Below, piece after piece: positions 7,475 to 15,879 of a stretch of 16,390 bases of DNA. A program made the position numbers and the translations under genes. Source of the stretch: Burkholderiales bacterium (GTDB lineage: Bacteria; Pseudomonadota; Gammaproteobacteria; Burkholderiales; Casimicrobiaceae); assembly GCA_025935435.1 (NCBI GenBank), contig JAICVH010000008.1, forward strand, positions 1 to 16,390, written 5' to 3'. The first letter of the stretch is position 1. Each line of letters opens with the position of its first letter. The notes below the pieces were generated by a model. It ran no database searches, was not told the origin of the DNA, and was given only the letters and a program-made list of their open reading frames with translations.

Positions 7475-8541
7475 TGCCCCCGCCGCGGCGCGCGGCAGCG
7501 CGCGCCGCGCCAGCGTTCGCGGATGCGGCGGTCGCGCGCGGCCCCCGCGAGACCGAGACGCTCTCGCTTTCGCCGGTCGACAACCGTGCGCTGGCGAACC
7601 TGTGCGGGCCGCTCGACGCGAATCTGCGCCAGATCGAGGCGGCGCTCGACGTCACCATCGCGCGGCGCAGCGCCGACTTCAGCATCAGCGGTGCGCCGGC
7701 GCAGGTTGCCCAGGGCCGTGACGCGCTCACGCGCTTCTATACAGCGGCCGCGAAGCCGCTGTCCGTCGACGACATCCAGCTCGGACTCGTCGAGATTGCC
7801 GCGCTGGCGCCGCGCGCCGCGCCCAGCGAGCGCGAGCAGGCATCGTCCGCCGCTGCGATCGACAGCCCTGCGATCGAAGGCGGGCCGCTGCTGCGCACGC
7901 GGCGCGCAGACCTGCATGGCCGCACGCCGAATCAGGTCGCGTATCTCGAAGCGATCCAGGCGCACGACATCAGCTTCGGCATCGGCCCGGCGGGAACCGG
8001 GAAAACGTATCTTGCCGTCGCGTGCGCAGTGGACGCGCTCGAACGCGACGCGGTCAAGCGCATCGTGCTCGTACGACCGGCCGTCGAAGCTGGCGAACGC
8101 CTCGGTTTTCTCCCCGGCGATCTCGCGCAGAAGGTCGACCCGTACCTGCGTCCGCTGTTCGACGCGCTCTACGATCTGATGGGGTTCGACAAGGTCGCGA
8201 AGTTGCTCGAGCGGCAGACGATCGAACTCGCGCCACTCGCGTACATGCGCGGGCGCACGCTCAACCATTCGTTCATCATTCTCGACGAGGCGCAGAACAC
8301 GACGCCCGAGCAGATGAAGATGTTCCTGACGCGCATCGGCTTCGGCACCAAGGCGGTGATCACCGGCGACATCACGCAGATCGATCTCGGTCGTGGTCAG
8401 AAGAGCGGGCTGATCGAGGCGGAACGCGTGCTGCGCGGCGTGCGCGGCATCGCGTTCGTGCGCTTCACGAGCGCCGATGTCGTCCGCCATCCGCTGGTCC
8501 AGAAGATCATCGACGCCTACGAACGCGACGCGAATGCATGA
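7474..8541 (+). CDS. phoH: PhoH-family P-loop ATPase (YbeZ type)
   Basis: Cytoplasmic ATPase of the PhoH/YbeZ family, linked to RNA metabolism and commonly encoded beside the RNase YbeY. The 355-residue product has an N-terminal domain (about 25-90, with LSPVDNRALANLCGPLDANLR) and a PhoH ATPase domain. The Walker A motif GPAGTGKT is at 171-178 and the Walker B motif FIILDEAQNTT has Asp271 and Glu272. Further family signatures are LVRPAVEAGERLGFLPGD, AYMRGRTLNHSF and ITGDITQIDL. ATG at 7474 shares its A with the stop of the preceding peptidase gene (TGATG), and AGGCGG about five bases upstream is a plausible ribosome binding site inside that gene. The 3' end overlaps ybeY by ATGA, so translation of all three genes is probably coupled. 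Confidence 0.95.
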   Translation: MPPPRRAAARAAPAFADAAVARGPRETETLSLSPVDNRALANLCGPLDANLRQIEAALDVTIARRSADFSISGAPAQVAQGRDALTRFYTAAAKPLSVDDIQLGLVEIAALAPRAAPSEREQASSAAAIDSPAIEGGPLLRTRRADLHGRTPNQVAYLEAIQAHDISFGIGPAGTGKTYLAVACAVDALERDAVKRIVLVRPAVEAGERLGFLPGDLAQKVDPYLRPLFDALYDLMGFDKVAKLLERQTIELAPLAYMRGRTLNHSFIILDEAQNTTPEQMKMFLTRIGFGTKAVITGDITQIDLGRGQKSGLIEAERVLRGVRGIAFVRFTSADVVRHPLVQKIIDAYERDANA

Positions 8542-8984
8542 GCGGCGCACCGGCGCCGCGACTCGTGCTCGCGCTGCAATACGCGGTCGATGCAGCGCCG
8601 CTGCCGTCACCGCGCACGCTGCGCAGATGGATGCGTGCAGCGCTCGAACGCGATGCGCGCGTGACGCTGCGCATCGTCGACGGCCGCGAAGGCCGCACGC
8701 TGAACCGCCGCTATCGCGGGCGTGACCACGCGACCAACGTCCTGACATTCGTGTACGATGGCGGGGCGTCGCTTGCAGGCGACATCGTGCTGTGCGCGCC
8801 AGTCGTTCGCAACGAGGCGCGGGCGCAGCAGAAGCCGCTTGCGGCGCATTACGCGCACCTGGTGATCCACGGCATGCTGCATCTGCAGGGCTACGACCAC
8901 GCGCGCGGCGCCGACGCGGCCCGCATGGAGGCGCGGGAAATCGCATTGCTGCGCACGCTTGGCTACGCGAATCCGTATGCGTGA
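8538..8984 (+). CDS. ybeY: Endoribonuclease YbeY, rRNA maturation factor
   Basis: Small zinc-dependent endoribonuclease involved in 16S rRNA 3'-end maturation and ribosome quality control. The 148-residue product is close to the usual family length. It carries the three-histidine zinc motif HGMLHLQGYDH with His111, His115 and His121. Upstream family blocks are LNRRYRGRDHATNVLTF and GDIVLC. The ATG at 8538 overlaps the phoH stop by four bases (ATGA), which fixes the start and implies translational coupling to its usual partner PhoH. No separate ribosome binding site is evident. The next gene, corC, starts 22 bases after the stop. Confidence 0.95.
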   Translation: MSGAPAPRLVLALQYAVDAAPLPSPRTLRRWMRAALERDARVTLRIVDGREGRTLNRRYRGRDHATNVLTFVYDGGASLAGDIVLCAPVVRNEARAQQKPLAAHYAHLVIHGMLHLQGYDHARGADAARMEAREIALLRTLGYANPYA

Positions 8985-9006
8985 GCTCGCGCCTCGTCGC
9001 TGAAGC

Positions 9007-9873
9007 ATGTCCGCACCCTTCGATTCGCCCGACGACAAACCGACGCTGCTCGAACGGCTCTCCGCGTTCCTGACGCGCGAGCCGGAGGATCGCGAAGAGC
9101 TGATTGCGCTGTTGCGCGGCGCGTTCGAGCGCCGGCTGCTCGACGCCGACGCGCTGTCGATGATCGAGGGCGTGCTGTCGGTGTCCGAAACGACGGTACG
9201 CGACATCATGATCCCGCGCGCGCAGATGGACTGCGTGTCGATCGACGACGCGCCGCCGGAGTTCATGCCGCTGATCGTCGAGACGAAGCACTCCCGGTTC
9301 CCGGTGATCGGCGAATCGAAGGACGACGTCATCGGCATCCTGCTCGCGAAGGAGCTGCTCAACTACTACGCCAACCCGGAGGGCTTCGGCCTGCGCGAGA
9401 CGCTGCGGCCCGCGGTGTTCGTGCCCGAATCGAAGCGCCTCAACGTGCTGTTGCGCGAGTTTCGCGCGAACCGCAACCACATCGCGATCGTCGTCGACGA
9501 GTACGGCGGGGTTTCGGGGCTCGTCACGATCGAGGACGTGCTCGAGCAGATCGTCGGCGACATCGACGACGAATACGATTTCGACGAGAGCGAGGACAAC
9601 GTCATCCCGGAAGCGGGAGGCCGTTACCGCGTCAAGGCGCAGACCGAGATCGAGGATTTCAATGCGCAGTTCGGCACGACGTTCGAGAGCGAGGAGTTCG
9701 CGACGGTAGGCGGCCTGATCCTGAAGGCGTTCGGGCGCCTGCCGAAGCGCGGCGAAATGACGATGCTCGGCGGCTTCCGCTTCCGCGTGCTGCGCGCCGA
9801 CAGTCGGCGCCTGCACACGTTGCAGGTCGAGCGCGTCGCGCCGCTGCCCGGCGCGGATGACGGCACGTCGTAA
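9007..9873 (+). CDS. corC: CorC/HlyC-type CBS domain protein (magnesium/cobalt efflux accessory)
   Basis: The 288-residue soluble protein has the CorC architecture. An acidic N-terminal region is followed by two CBS domains (about 65-190; VRDIMIPRAQMDCVSIDD in the first, IAIVVDEYGGVSGLVTIEDVLEQIVGDI in the second). A C-terminal transporter-associated CorC_HlyC domain (about 205-285) contains DFNAQFGTTFESEEFATVGGLI. In enterobacteria CorC (YbeX) is linked to Mg2+/Co2+ efflux and, through its place in this operon, to ribosome biology; the biochemical role here is inferred from family. It lacks the membrane DUF21 domain of longer homologues, as expected for CorC. The ATG at 9007 has no strong ribosome binding site. 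Its conserved place between ybeY and lnt supports the name. Confidence 0.92.
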   Translation: MSAPFDSPDDKPTLLERLSAFLTREPEDREELIALLRGAFERRLLDADALSMIEGVLSVSETTVRDIMIPRAQMDCVSIDDAPPEFMPLIVETKHSRFPVIGESKDDVIGILLAKELLNYYANPEGFGLRETLRPAVFVPESKRLNVLLREFRANRNHIAIVVDEYGGVSGLVTIEDVLEQIVGDIDDEYDFDESEDNVIPEAGGRYRVKAQTEIEDFNAQFGTTFESEEFATVGGLILKAFGRLPKRGEMTMLGGFRFRVLRADSRRLHTLQVERVAPLPGADDGTS

Positions 9874-9883
9874 CGAACGACCG

Positions 9884-11401
9884 ATGACGCCGGCACGTGC
9901 GTTGCCGTTGCTGGTGGCGGCGGCAGCCGGTGCGTGCACGGTTTTCGCGTTCGCGCCCTTCGGCGTTGGGGGCGTGACACTCGCAACGGCGACGCTTCTG
10001 ATGTGGCAGTGGCTGCGCGCGCCTTCTGCAGCCGACGCTGCGGCGCTCGGCTTCGCATTCGGTGCGGGCCTGTTCGGCGCGGGTGCATCGTGGCTCTACA
10101 TCGCGATCCAACAGTTCGGCGGTATGCCGCCGTGGCTCGCGTTCGTCGCGATCGCCGTGCTCGTCGCGTATCTCGCACTGTGGCCCGCCGCGGCGGGGTG
10201 GCTTGCCGCCCGCTTCGCGGCACAGGGATCGGGTGCGCGCCTGGTCATCGCAGCGGGTGCTTTCACGCTGACCGAGTGGATACGAAGCTATCTGTTCACG
10301 GGCTTTCCGTGGCTCGCGCTCGGTTACAGCGCGGTGCCCGATGGATGGTTTGCGGCTTACGCGCCGGTCGGCGGCGTCTATCTGGTCACGCTCGTCATCG
10401 TCGTCGCCGCGGCATTGATCGCCTACGCTGTCGAGACGCTACCGCGTCACGCGCCGATCGCCGCCGCGCTTTGCGTCGCCGGCGTCGCGGCGCTCGCCGC
10501 AGGCGGCCTCGCGCGCGCGCGTATCGAATGGACGCAACCGTCGGGCGCGCCGCTCGCCGTGTCGCTCGTGCAGGGCAACGTGCTGCAGGACGTCAAGTTC
10601 GATCCGGAATTTCGCGCGACGACATTCGATCGGTACCTGCGCCTCGTCGAGCAGACGCGCGGCCGGCTCGTCGTGCTGCCGGAGAGCGCGTTTCCGATGT
10701 TCTCCGACGAAGTGCCCGACACGGTGCTGCTGTCGCTGATCCGGATCGCGAGCGCGCGTAACGGCGACGTGCTGCTCGGCCTCTTCACCGCATTGCCGCC
10801 GGAGCCGGGCAGCGACGAGCAGCGCTATTTCAACACCGTGGTGGCGCTTGGCGACAGCGACCTGCAGTTCTACCGGAAGAACCACCTGGTACCGTTCGGC
10901 GAAACGATCCCGCTGAAACCGGTCATCGGCTGGTTCGTGCGCTCGGTGCTGAACATTCCACTCGCCGACCAGGCGCGCGGCGGCGCGACGCAGGCGGCGC
11001 TGAACGTCGCCGGTCAGCGCGTGGCGGTGAACATCTGTTACGAGGACGCGTTCGGCAGCGAGTTGATCCACGGCGCACGTGAGGCGGGAATCCTCGTCAA
11101 CGTCACCAACGACGCGTGGTACGGCCGCTCGATCGCCGCGTTGCAGCACAACCAGATTGCGGCGACGCGCGCGCTCGAACTCGGGCGCCCGATGCTGCGC
11201 GCGACCAACACCGGCATCACGTCGTCGATCGGCCATGATGGCCGTGAAGTCGCCCGCCTGCCATGGTTCACGACCGGCGTACTCGAAGTCACCGTCACCG
11301 GACGCGACGGCGCAACACCCTATCTGCGAACGGGTGACTGGCCGGTGCTGGTGCTCTCGCTCGTCCTGATCGTCACCGGCATGCTGCTCGCGAGGCGGTA
11401 A
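9884..11401 (+). CDS. lnt: Apolipoprotein N-acyltransferase
   Basis: Inner-membrane enzyme that adds the third acyl chain to the N-terminal cysteine of lipoproteins, taking it from phospholipid. The 505-residue product starts with several transmembrane helices (about residues 5-220), followed by a periplasmic nitrilase-like domain and a last helix (WPVLVLSLVLIVTGML). The catalytic triad is visible: Glu267 in VVLPESAFPMF, Lys332 in FYRKNHLVPFGE and Cys385 in VNICYEDAFG, close to E. coli E267, K335 and C387. ATG at 9884 lies 10 bases after the corC stop. An in-frame ATG at 9857, overlapping corC by 17 bases, is an alternative; neither has a clear ribosome binding site. The lipoprotein peptidase encoded upstream in the same run would be a substrate of this enzyme. 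Confidence 0.95.
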   Translation: MTPARALPLLVAAAAGACTVFAFAPFGVGGVTLATATLLMWQWLRAPSAADAAALGFAFGAGLFGAGASWLYIAIQQFGGMPPWLAFVAIAVLVAYLALWPAAAGWLAARFAAQGSGARLVIAAGAFTLTEWIRSYLFTGFPWLALGYSAVPDGWFAAYAPVGGVYLVTLVIVVAAALIAYAVETLPRHAPIAAALCVAGVAALAAGGLARARIEWTQPSGAPLAVSLVQGNVLQDVKFDPEFRATTFDRYLRLVEQTRGRLVVLPESAFPMFSDEVPDTVLLSLIRIASARNGDVLLGLFTALPPEPGSDEQRYFNTVVALGDSDLQFYRKNHLVPFGETIPLKPVIGWFVRSVLNIPLADQARGGATQAALNVAGQRVAVNICYEDAFGSELIHGAREAGILVNVTNDAWYGRSIAALQHNQIAATRALELGRPMLRATNTGITSSIGHDGREVARLPWFTTGVLEVTVTGRDGATPYLRTGDWPVLVLSLVLIVTGMLLARR

Positions 11402-11436
11402 AATCGCGGCCTTCTCCGCAACGTACGACGCGTGCC

Positions 11437-12354
11437 GTGCAGACGTTCCAGCAAATCATTCTCGCGCTCCAGCAGTTCTGGGATGCGCAAGGCTGCGCGC
11501 TGCTGCAACCGTACGACATGGAGGTCGGCGCAGGCACGTCACACACGGCGACGTTCCTCCGTGCTCTCGGCCCCGAGCCGTGGCGCGCCGCGTACGTGCA
11601 GCCGTCGCGCCGCCCGAAGGACGGCCGCTACGGCGAAAATCCGAACCGGCTTTCGCATTACTACCAGTACCAGGTCGTCTTGAAGCCGGCGCCCGGCGAC
11701 ATCCTCGATCGCTACCTCGGTTCGCTCGCCGCACTCGGCTTCGACCTCCGTCGCAACGACGTGCGCTTCGTCGAGGACGACTGGGAGAATCCAACGCTCG
11801 GAGCGTGGGGCCTGGGTTGGGAGGTGTGGCTGAACGGCATGGAGGTCACGCAGTTCACGTACTTCCAGCAGGTTGGTGGACTCGACTGCAATCCGATCAC
11901 CGGCGAGATCACCTACGGTCTCGAGCGTCTCGCCATGTATCTGCAAGGCAAGGACAACGTGTTCGACCTCGTGTGGGCGACGCATACGGAGAACGGCGTC
12001 GAGCGCGTCCTCACCTACGGCGACGTCTACCACCAGAACGAGGTCGAGCAGTCGGCGTACAACTTCGAGCACGCGAACGCGCCGAAGCTGACCGAACTGT
12101 TCGCATTCTTCGAGGCGGAAGCGAAACGGCTGCTCGATGCGCGGCTGCCGCTGCCCGGTTACGAGATGATCCTGAAGGCGGCGCACACGTTCAACCTGCT
12201 CGATGCGCGCGGTGCGATCTCGGTCACCGAGCGCGCAGCGTATATCGCGCGCATTCGCGCCTTGTCGCGCCAGGTCGCGCAGGCGTACGTCGACGCGCGC
12301 GAAGCGCTCGGCTTCCCGCTGTTGCCGGATGCGCAACGGAAGCGCGCAGCTTGA
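11437..12354 (+). CDS. glyQ: Glycyl-tRNA synthetase alpha subunit
   Basis: Class II synthetase subunit holding the glycine-adenylate site of the bacterial alpha2beta2 GlyRS. The 305-residue product matches the family length (E. coli 303). Family blocks include TFQQIILALQQFWDAQGCAL at the N-terminus and LLQPYDMEVGAGTSH. A motif 2 region starts at Arg59 (RPKDGRYGENPNR, then YQYQVVLKP), and the motif 3 region GLERLAMYLQGKDNVFDLVW starts at about 161. The start is GTG at 11437; no ATG is available before the conserved N-terminus and no clear ribosome binding site is seen. It lies 35 bases after lnt. The stop overlaps the glyS start as TTGA, fitting co-translation of the two subunits. Confidence 0.97.
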   Translation: MQTFQQIILALQQFWDAQGCALLQPYDMEVGAGTSHTATFLRALGPEPWRAAYVQPSRRPKDGRYGENPNRLSHYYQYQVVLKPAPGDILDRYLGSLAALGFDLRRNDVRFVEDDWENPTLGAWGLGWEVWLNGMEVTQFTYFQQVGGLDCNPITGEITYGLERLAMYLQGKDNVFDLVWATHTENGVERVLTYGDVYHQNEVEQSAYNFEHANAPKLTELFAFFEAEAKRLLDARLPLPGYEMILKAAHTFNLLDARGAISVTERAAYIARIRALSRQVAQAYVDAREALGFPLLPDAQRKRAA

Positions 12355-14489
12355 GCGACGCCGCGCCGGCCACCGCGACGCTCGTCGTCGAACTGGTCAC
12401 CGAGGAGCTTCCGCCGAAGGCGCTGAACACGCTCGGCACAGCATTCGCGGAGACGCTCGCCTCGCAACTGCGGCACCGCGGTGTGGTCGGCGACGACTCG
12501 GCGGTCACGCCTTTCGCGACCCCGCGACGGCTCGCCGTCGCGATCACGCGCGCGCGGAGCGTCGCGCCGGACGCCGAGGCCGTCGACAAGCTGATGCCGG
12601 CGAAAGTGGCGTTCGATGCCGACGGTCAGCCGACGAATGCGCTTATGAAGAAACTGGCAGCGCTCGGTCGATCGCACCTGGCGACGGCGGACCGCGACGT
12701 ATGGGACGGACCGGACCATCGCTACACGCAAAGCGACGGCAAGGCCGATTACGTGTACCTGCGCACCCTCGCGAAGGGACAGGCGCTCGACCGCGCACTG
12801 CAGGAAGCGCTCGACGTCACGCTCGAGCGCCTGCCGATTCCCAAGGTGATGCGCTACCCGGGGCGCAGCGGCTATTACAACGACGCCGCGTTCGTGCGGC
12901 CCGCGCATCGGCTGCTAGCGCTGCACGGCACCACGGTCGTGGCGGTGACGGCGCTCGGACTCGACGCCGCCGCCATCACGAGCGGCCATCGCTTTCTTTC
13001 GCGAGACGACATCGCGATTGCGTCGGCCGATGCGTACGCTCCGACGCTCGAGGCCGAAGGCAAGGTACTGCCGAACTTCGCGCAGCGCCGCGACGCGATC
13101 GAACGCGGGCTGCGGGCGGCCGCTGCCGGCGACAGCATCATCATGCCCGCTGCATTGCTCGACGAGGTGACGGCGCTCGTCGAATGGCCGATCGTTCACA
13201 CCGGAACGTTCGATCAGGCGTTCCTCGCCGTGCCGCAGGAATGCCTGATCCTCACGATGCAGCAGAACCAGAAATACTTCGCGCTCGCCGACGCGCGCGG
13301 CGCGCTCCTTCCGCGATTCCTGATGGTCAGCAACATCGAGACGTCCGACGCGAGTGCGATCATCGCGGGCAACGAGCGCGTATTGCGCGCACGGCTTGCC
13401 GACGCGCGTTTTTTCTACGACCAGGATCGCCGTGAGCCGCTTGCGGCGCGCGTGGCCCGCCTGTCCGGCATCGTCTATCACAACAAGCTCGGCACGCTCG
13501 GCGATCGCGTCGAGCGCCTGCGTTTCCTCGCGCGCAACATCGGCCCGCGCATCGGCGCGGATCACGATGCGTGCGATCGCGCCGCCATGCTCGCCAAAGC
13601 GGATCTCGTCACCGACATGGTCGGCGAGTTTCCCGAACTGCAAGGCACGATGGGGCGCTATTACGCTCGGCACGACGGCGAAGCAGGCGCCGTCGCCGAT
13701 GCGATCGCCCAGCACTACTGGCCCCGGCACGCCGGTGACACGCTTCCGGAAGCCGCCATCGCGCAAGCCGTGGCGCTCGCCGACAAGCTCGAAGCGCTCG
13801 CGGGCCTGTTTGGCATCCGCGCGATTCCGACCGGGGACAAGGACCCGTTCGGGCTGCGTCGGGCGGCGATCGGCGTGCTGCGCATCCTGATCGAAAAACG
13901 GCTGCCGCTACCGCTGCCGTGGTTGACCGGCCTCGCATTCCAGGCATTCAACCGCGTCGCGGGCCATGCGGCGGTGCCAGACGAGGTTGCCGATTTCCTG
14001 TACGAGCGTCTGCGCGGTCACCTGCGCGACCAGGGTTACTCTGCCAATCAGGTCGAGGCGGTGCTCGTGCAGCGGCCGCAGCGCATCGATGTCGTGCCGG
14101 ACCAGCTGGCCGCGGTCAAGTCGTTCGAAGCGCTGCCCGAAGCGGATGCACTGTCGGCGGCGAACAAGCGCATCGTGAACATTCTGAAAAAGAGCGGCGG
14201 CGAAGCAGCTGCAGCCGTCGACGTCGCGCGGCTGACCGACGGCGCCGAGCGCGATTTGTGGCATTCGTTCGAGGCGCTCGCGCCGGAAGTCGACCGGCAT
14301 TGCGCAAGCGGCGACTACACGAGCGCGTTGCGCACGCTCGCGTCGGCGAAACCGGTCGTCGACCGCTTCTTCGACGACGTGATGGTGATGGTCGACGACG
14401 ACGCCGTCCGCGCGAATCGCCTGGCGCTGCTGTCGCGGGTCGCTTCGACGATGAACCGCGTCGCAGACATCTCCAAGCTCGCGGCGTGA
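12351..14489 (+). CDS. glyS: Glycyl-tRNA synthetase beta subunit
   Basis: tRNA-binding beta subunit of the alpha2beta2 glycyl-tRNA synthetase. The 712-residue product is slightly longer than E. coli GlyS (689). The N-terminus has the family block LVVELVTEELPPKALNTLG. The middle includes MRYPGRSGYYNDAAFVRPAH and FDQAFLAVPQECLILTMQQN. An HD-like region contains YHNKLGTLGDRVERL, KADLVTDMVGEFPELQGTMG and the phrase IPTGDKDPFGLRRAAIGVLR. The C-terminus (about 550-712) is a helical anticodon-binding domain with VDRFFDDVMVMVDD. The start is TTG at 12351, overlapping the glyQ stop by four bases (TTGA). There is no ATG before the conserved N-terminal block, so this rare start is well supported. Confidence 0.96.
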   Translation: MSDAAPATATLVVELVTEELPPKALNTLGTAFAETLASQLRHRGVVGDDSAVTPFATPRRLAVAITRARSVAPDAEAVDKLMPAKVAFDADGQPTNALMKKLAALGRSHLATADRDVWDGPDHRYTQSDGKADYVYLRTLAKGQALDRALQEALDVTLERLPIPKVMRYPGRSGYYNDAAFVRPAHRLLALHGTTVVAVTALGLDAAAITSGHRFLSRDDIAIASADAYAPTLEAEGKVLPNFAQRRDAIERGLRAAAAGDSIIMPAALLDEVTALVEWPIVHTGTFDQAFLAVPQECLILTMQQNQKYFALADARGALLPRFLMVSNIETSDASAIIAGNERVLRARLADARFFYDQDRREPLAARVARLSGIVYHNKLGTLGDRVERLRFLARNIGPRIGADHDACDRAAMLAKADLVTDMVGEFPELQGTMGRYYARHDGEAGAVADAIAQHYWPRHAGDTLPEAAIAQAVALADKLEALAGLFGIRAIPTGDKDPFGLRRAAIGVLRILIEKRLPLPLPWLTGLAFQAFNRVAGHAAVPDEVADFLYERLRGHLRDQGYSANQVEAVLVQRPQRIDVVPDQLAAVKSFEALPEADALSAANKRIVNILKKSGGEAAAAVDVARLTDGAERDLWHSFEALAPEVDRHCASGDYTSALRTLASAKPVVDRFFDDVMVMVDDDAVRANRLALLSRVASTMNRVADISKLAA

Positions 14490-14556
14490 GCGCTGCGATG
14501 GCTGCCGCGCATGCGCATTGCGGTCGCGCCGACAACGCGGGAAACACCTGACGGCC

Positions 14557-15138
14557 ATGGTCCAGTTCGCCTCCGACGCCGTCTTTGCAACCCGCGCCGC
14601 CCGGCTGATCGTGCTCGACCGCGATGGCGTCATCAATCACGACAGCGACCAGTTCATCAAGGCGCCAGACGAATGGCGGCCGATACCCGGCAGCGTGGCA
14701 GCGATCGCACGGTTGAACCACGCCGGCTACCGCGTCGTCGTCGCGACCAACCAGTCGGGTGTCGGCCGCGGCCTGCTCGATTTCGCGACGCTGAACGCGA
14801 TTCACGACAAGATGCACCGGGCGCTCGCGCACGCCGGCGGACGCATCGACGCCGTCTTCTTCTGTCCGCATACGGCAGATTCGCGCTGCGAATGTCGCAA
14901 GCCGCGCGCCGGCATGCTGCAGGAGATCGGCGTGCGCTTCAATGTGGGCATGGCAGGCGTCCCCTGCGTCGGCGACGGATTGCGCGATCTGCAGGCGGCG
15001 GAGGCGGTCGGCGCGCAGCCGATGCTCGTGCTCACCGGCAAGGGCGAGAAGACGCTGCGAGAAGGCGGCTTTCCGAAGAACACGGTGATCTTTCCCGATC
15101 TCGCGTTCGCGGCGTCCGCGCTGCTCGCCGGCGAGTGA
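14557..15138 (+). CDS. gmhB: D-glycero-beta-D-manno-heptose 1,7-bisphosphate 7-phosphatase
   Basis: HAD-superfamily phosphatase removing the C7 phosphate from heptose 1,7-bisphosphate in ADP-heptose synthesis for the LPS inner core. The 193-residue product equals the family size (E. coli 191). The HAD motif LDRDGVINHDSDQFIKAPDEW gives Asp21 as nucleophile and Asp23 as acid/base. Further motifs are VVVATNQSGVGRG and the GmhB zinc loop CPHTADSRCECRKP (Cys103, His105, Cys111, Cys113). VGDGLRDLQAA carries the C-terminal acidic motif; the second residue of that motif is Gly where many homologues have Asp. ATG at 14557 is preferred; an in-frame TTG at 14518 would add 13 basic residues. The gap after glyS is 67 bases with no visible terminator. 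Confidence 0.93.
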   Translation: MVQFASDAVFATRAARLIVLDRDGVINHDSDQFIKAPDEWRPIPGSVAAIARLNHAGYRVVVATNQSGVGRGLLDFATLNAIHDKMHRALAHAGGRIDAVFFCPHTADSRCECRKPRAGMLQEIGVRFNVGMAGVPCVGDGLRDLQAAEAVGAQPMLVLTGKGEKTLREGGFPKNTVIFPDLAFAASALLAGE

Positions 15139-15153
15139 CGGCGCGCGTCAGGC

Positions 15154-15879
15154 ATGGCGTCGGCGCTTCGCTCGCTCGCGTTCGCGCTGTTCCAGCTGAT
15201 CGTCACGCCGCTCTACGCAGTGTCGGTCCTGCTGCTCGCGTGGCTGCCGCGCGTCGCGAGATACCGTTACATCACGTTCTGGTGCGCGATCAACCTGTGG
15301 GCGGCGCGCTGGATCTGCGGCATCGACAGCCGTGTCATCGGTGGCGAAAACGTTCCGCGAACGCCGCACATCGTCGCGTGCAAGCACAGTTCGACATGGG
15401 AGACGCTGTACCTGTCGCGCTACCTGCCACCGCTCGCGTACGTCGCCAAGAAGGAACTGTTGTCATTGCCGTTCTTCGGATGGGCTTTCCGGCTCGCGTC
15501 GCCGATCACCATTGACCGCCAGGCGGGTCAGGATGCGATGATTCAGATCTCGAGCCAAGGACGCGAACGCTTCGCGCAGGGGTTCTGGATCATTCTGTAT
15601 CCCGAGGGCACGCGGATTCCCGTCGGCCGGCGCGTTCGGTACAAGACCGGCGCGTCGCGGCTCGCCATTGAAATGCAGGTGCCGATCCTTCCGATCGCGC
15701 ACAACGCCGGCTGGTTGTGGCCCAAGGGCGTCATGGGCAAGCGGCCCGGCGTCATCACGATGTCGGTCGGCAAGCCGATCCCGCCGGGCACGCGAAGCGC
15801 GACGGAACTGATGCAGGCCGTCGAGGACTGGATCGAGGGCGAAGTGGCGCGGCTCGGCCCTCCTGAACGCAAGCGATGA
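15154..15879 (+). CDS. plsC: 1-acyl-sn-glycerol-3-phosphate acyltransferase
   Basis: Membrane-associated acyltransferase predicted to convert lysophosphatidic acid to phosphatidic acid in phospholipid synthesis. The 241-residue product begins with a hydrophobic segment (about 5-30). The catalytic block is KHSSTWET, with His78 followed at five residues by Glu83: an H-X4-E form of the usual H-X4-D motif, which I recall as frequent in beta- and gammaproteobacterial members. The substrate-binding motif YPEGTR has Glu151, and VPILPIAHNAGWLWP is a further family block. ATG at 15154 lies 15 bases after gmhB, with CAGG close upstream as a weak ribosome binding site. The stop overlaps the next start as ATGA. 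A lyso-ornithine lipid acyltransferase (OlsA) or another acceptor cannot be excluded, as these share the fold and motifs. Confidence 0.88.
   Translation: MASALRSLAFALFQLIVTPLYAVSVLLLAWLPRVARYRYITFWCAINLWAARWICGIDSRVIGGENVPRTPHIVACKHSSTWETLYLSRYLPPLAYVAKKELLSLPFFGWAFRLASPITIDRQAGQDAMIQISSQGRERFAQGFWIILYPEGTRIPVGRRVRYKTGASRLAIEMQVPILPIAHNAGWLWPKGVMGKRPGVITMSVGKPIPPGTRSATELMQAVEDWIEGEVARLGPPERKR

Noticed and set aside
7174..9939. A 921-codon open frame on the minus strand, opposite phoH, ybeY and corC
   Set aside because: The translation is Arg/His/Ala-rich with no recognisable domain, and the opposite strand holds three clear families with intact motifs. Long antisense frames are expected in GC-rich genes.
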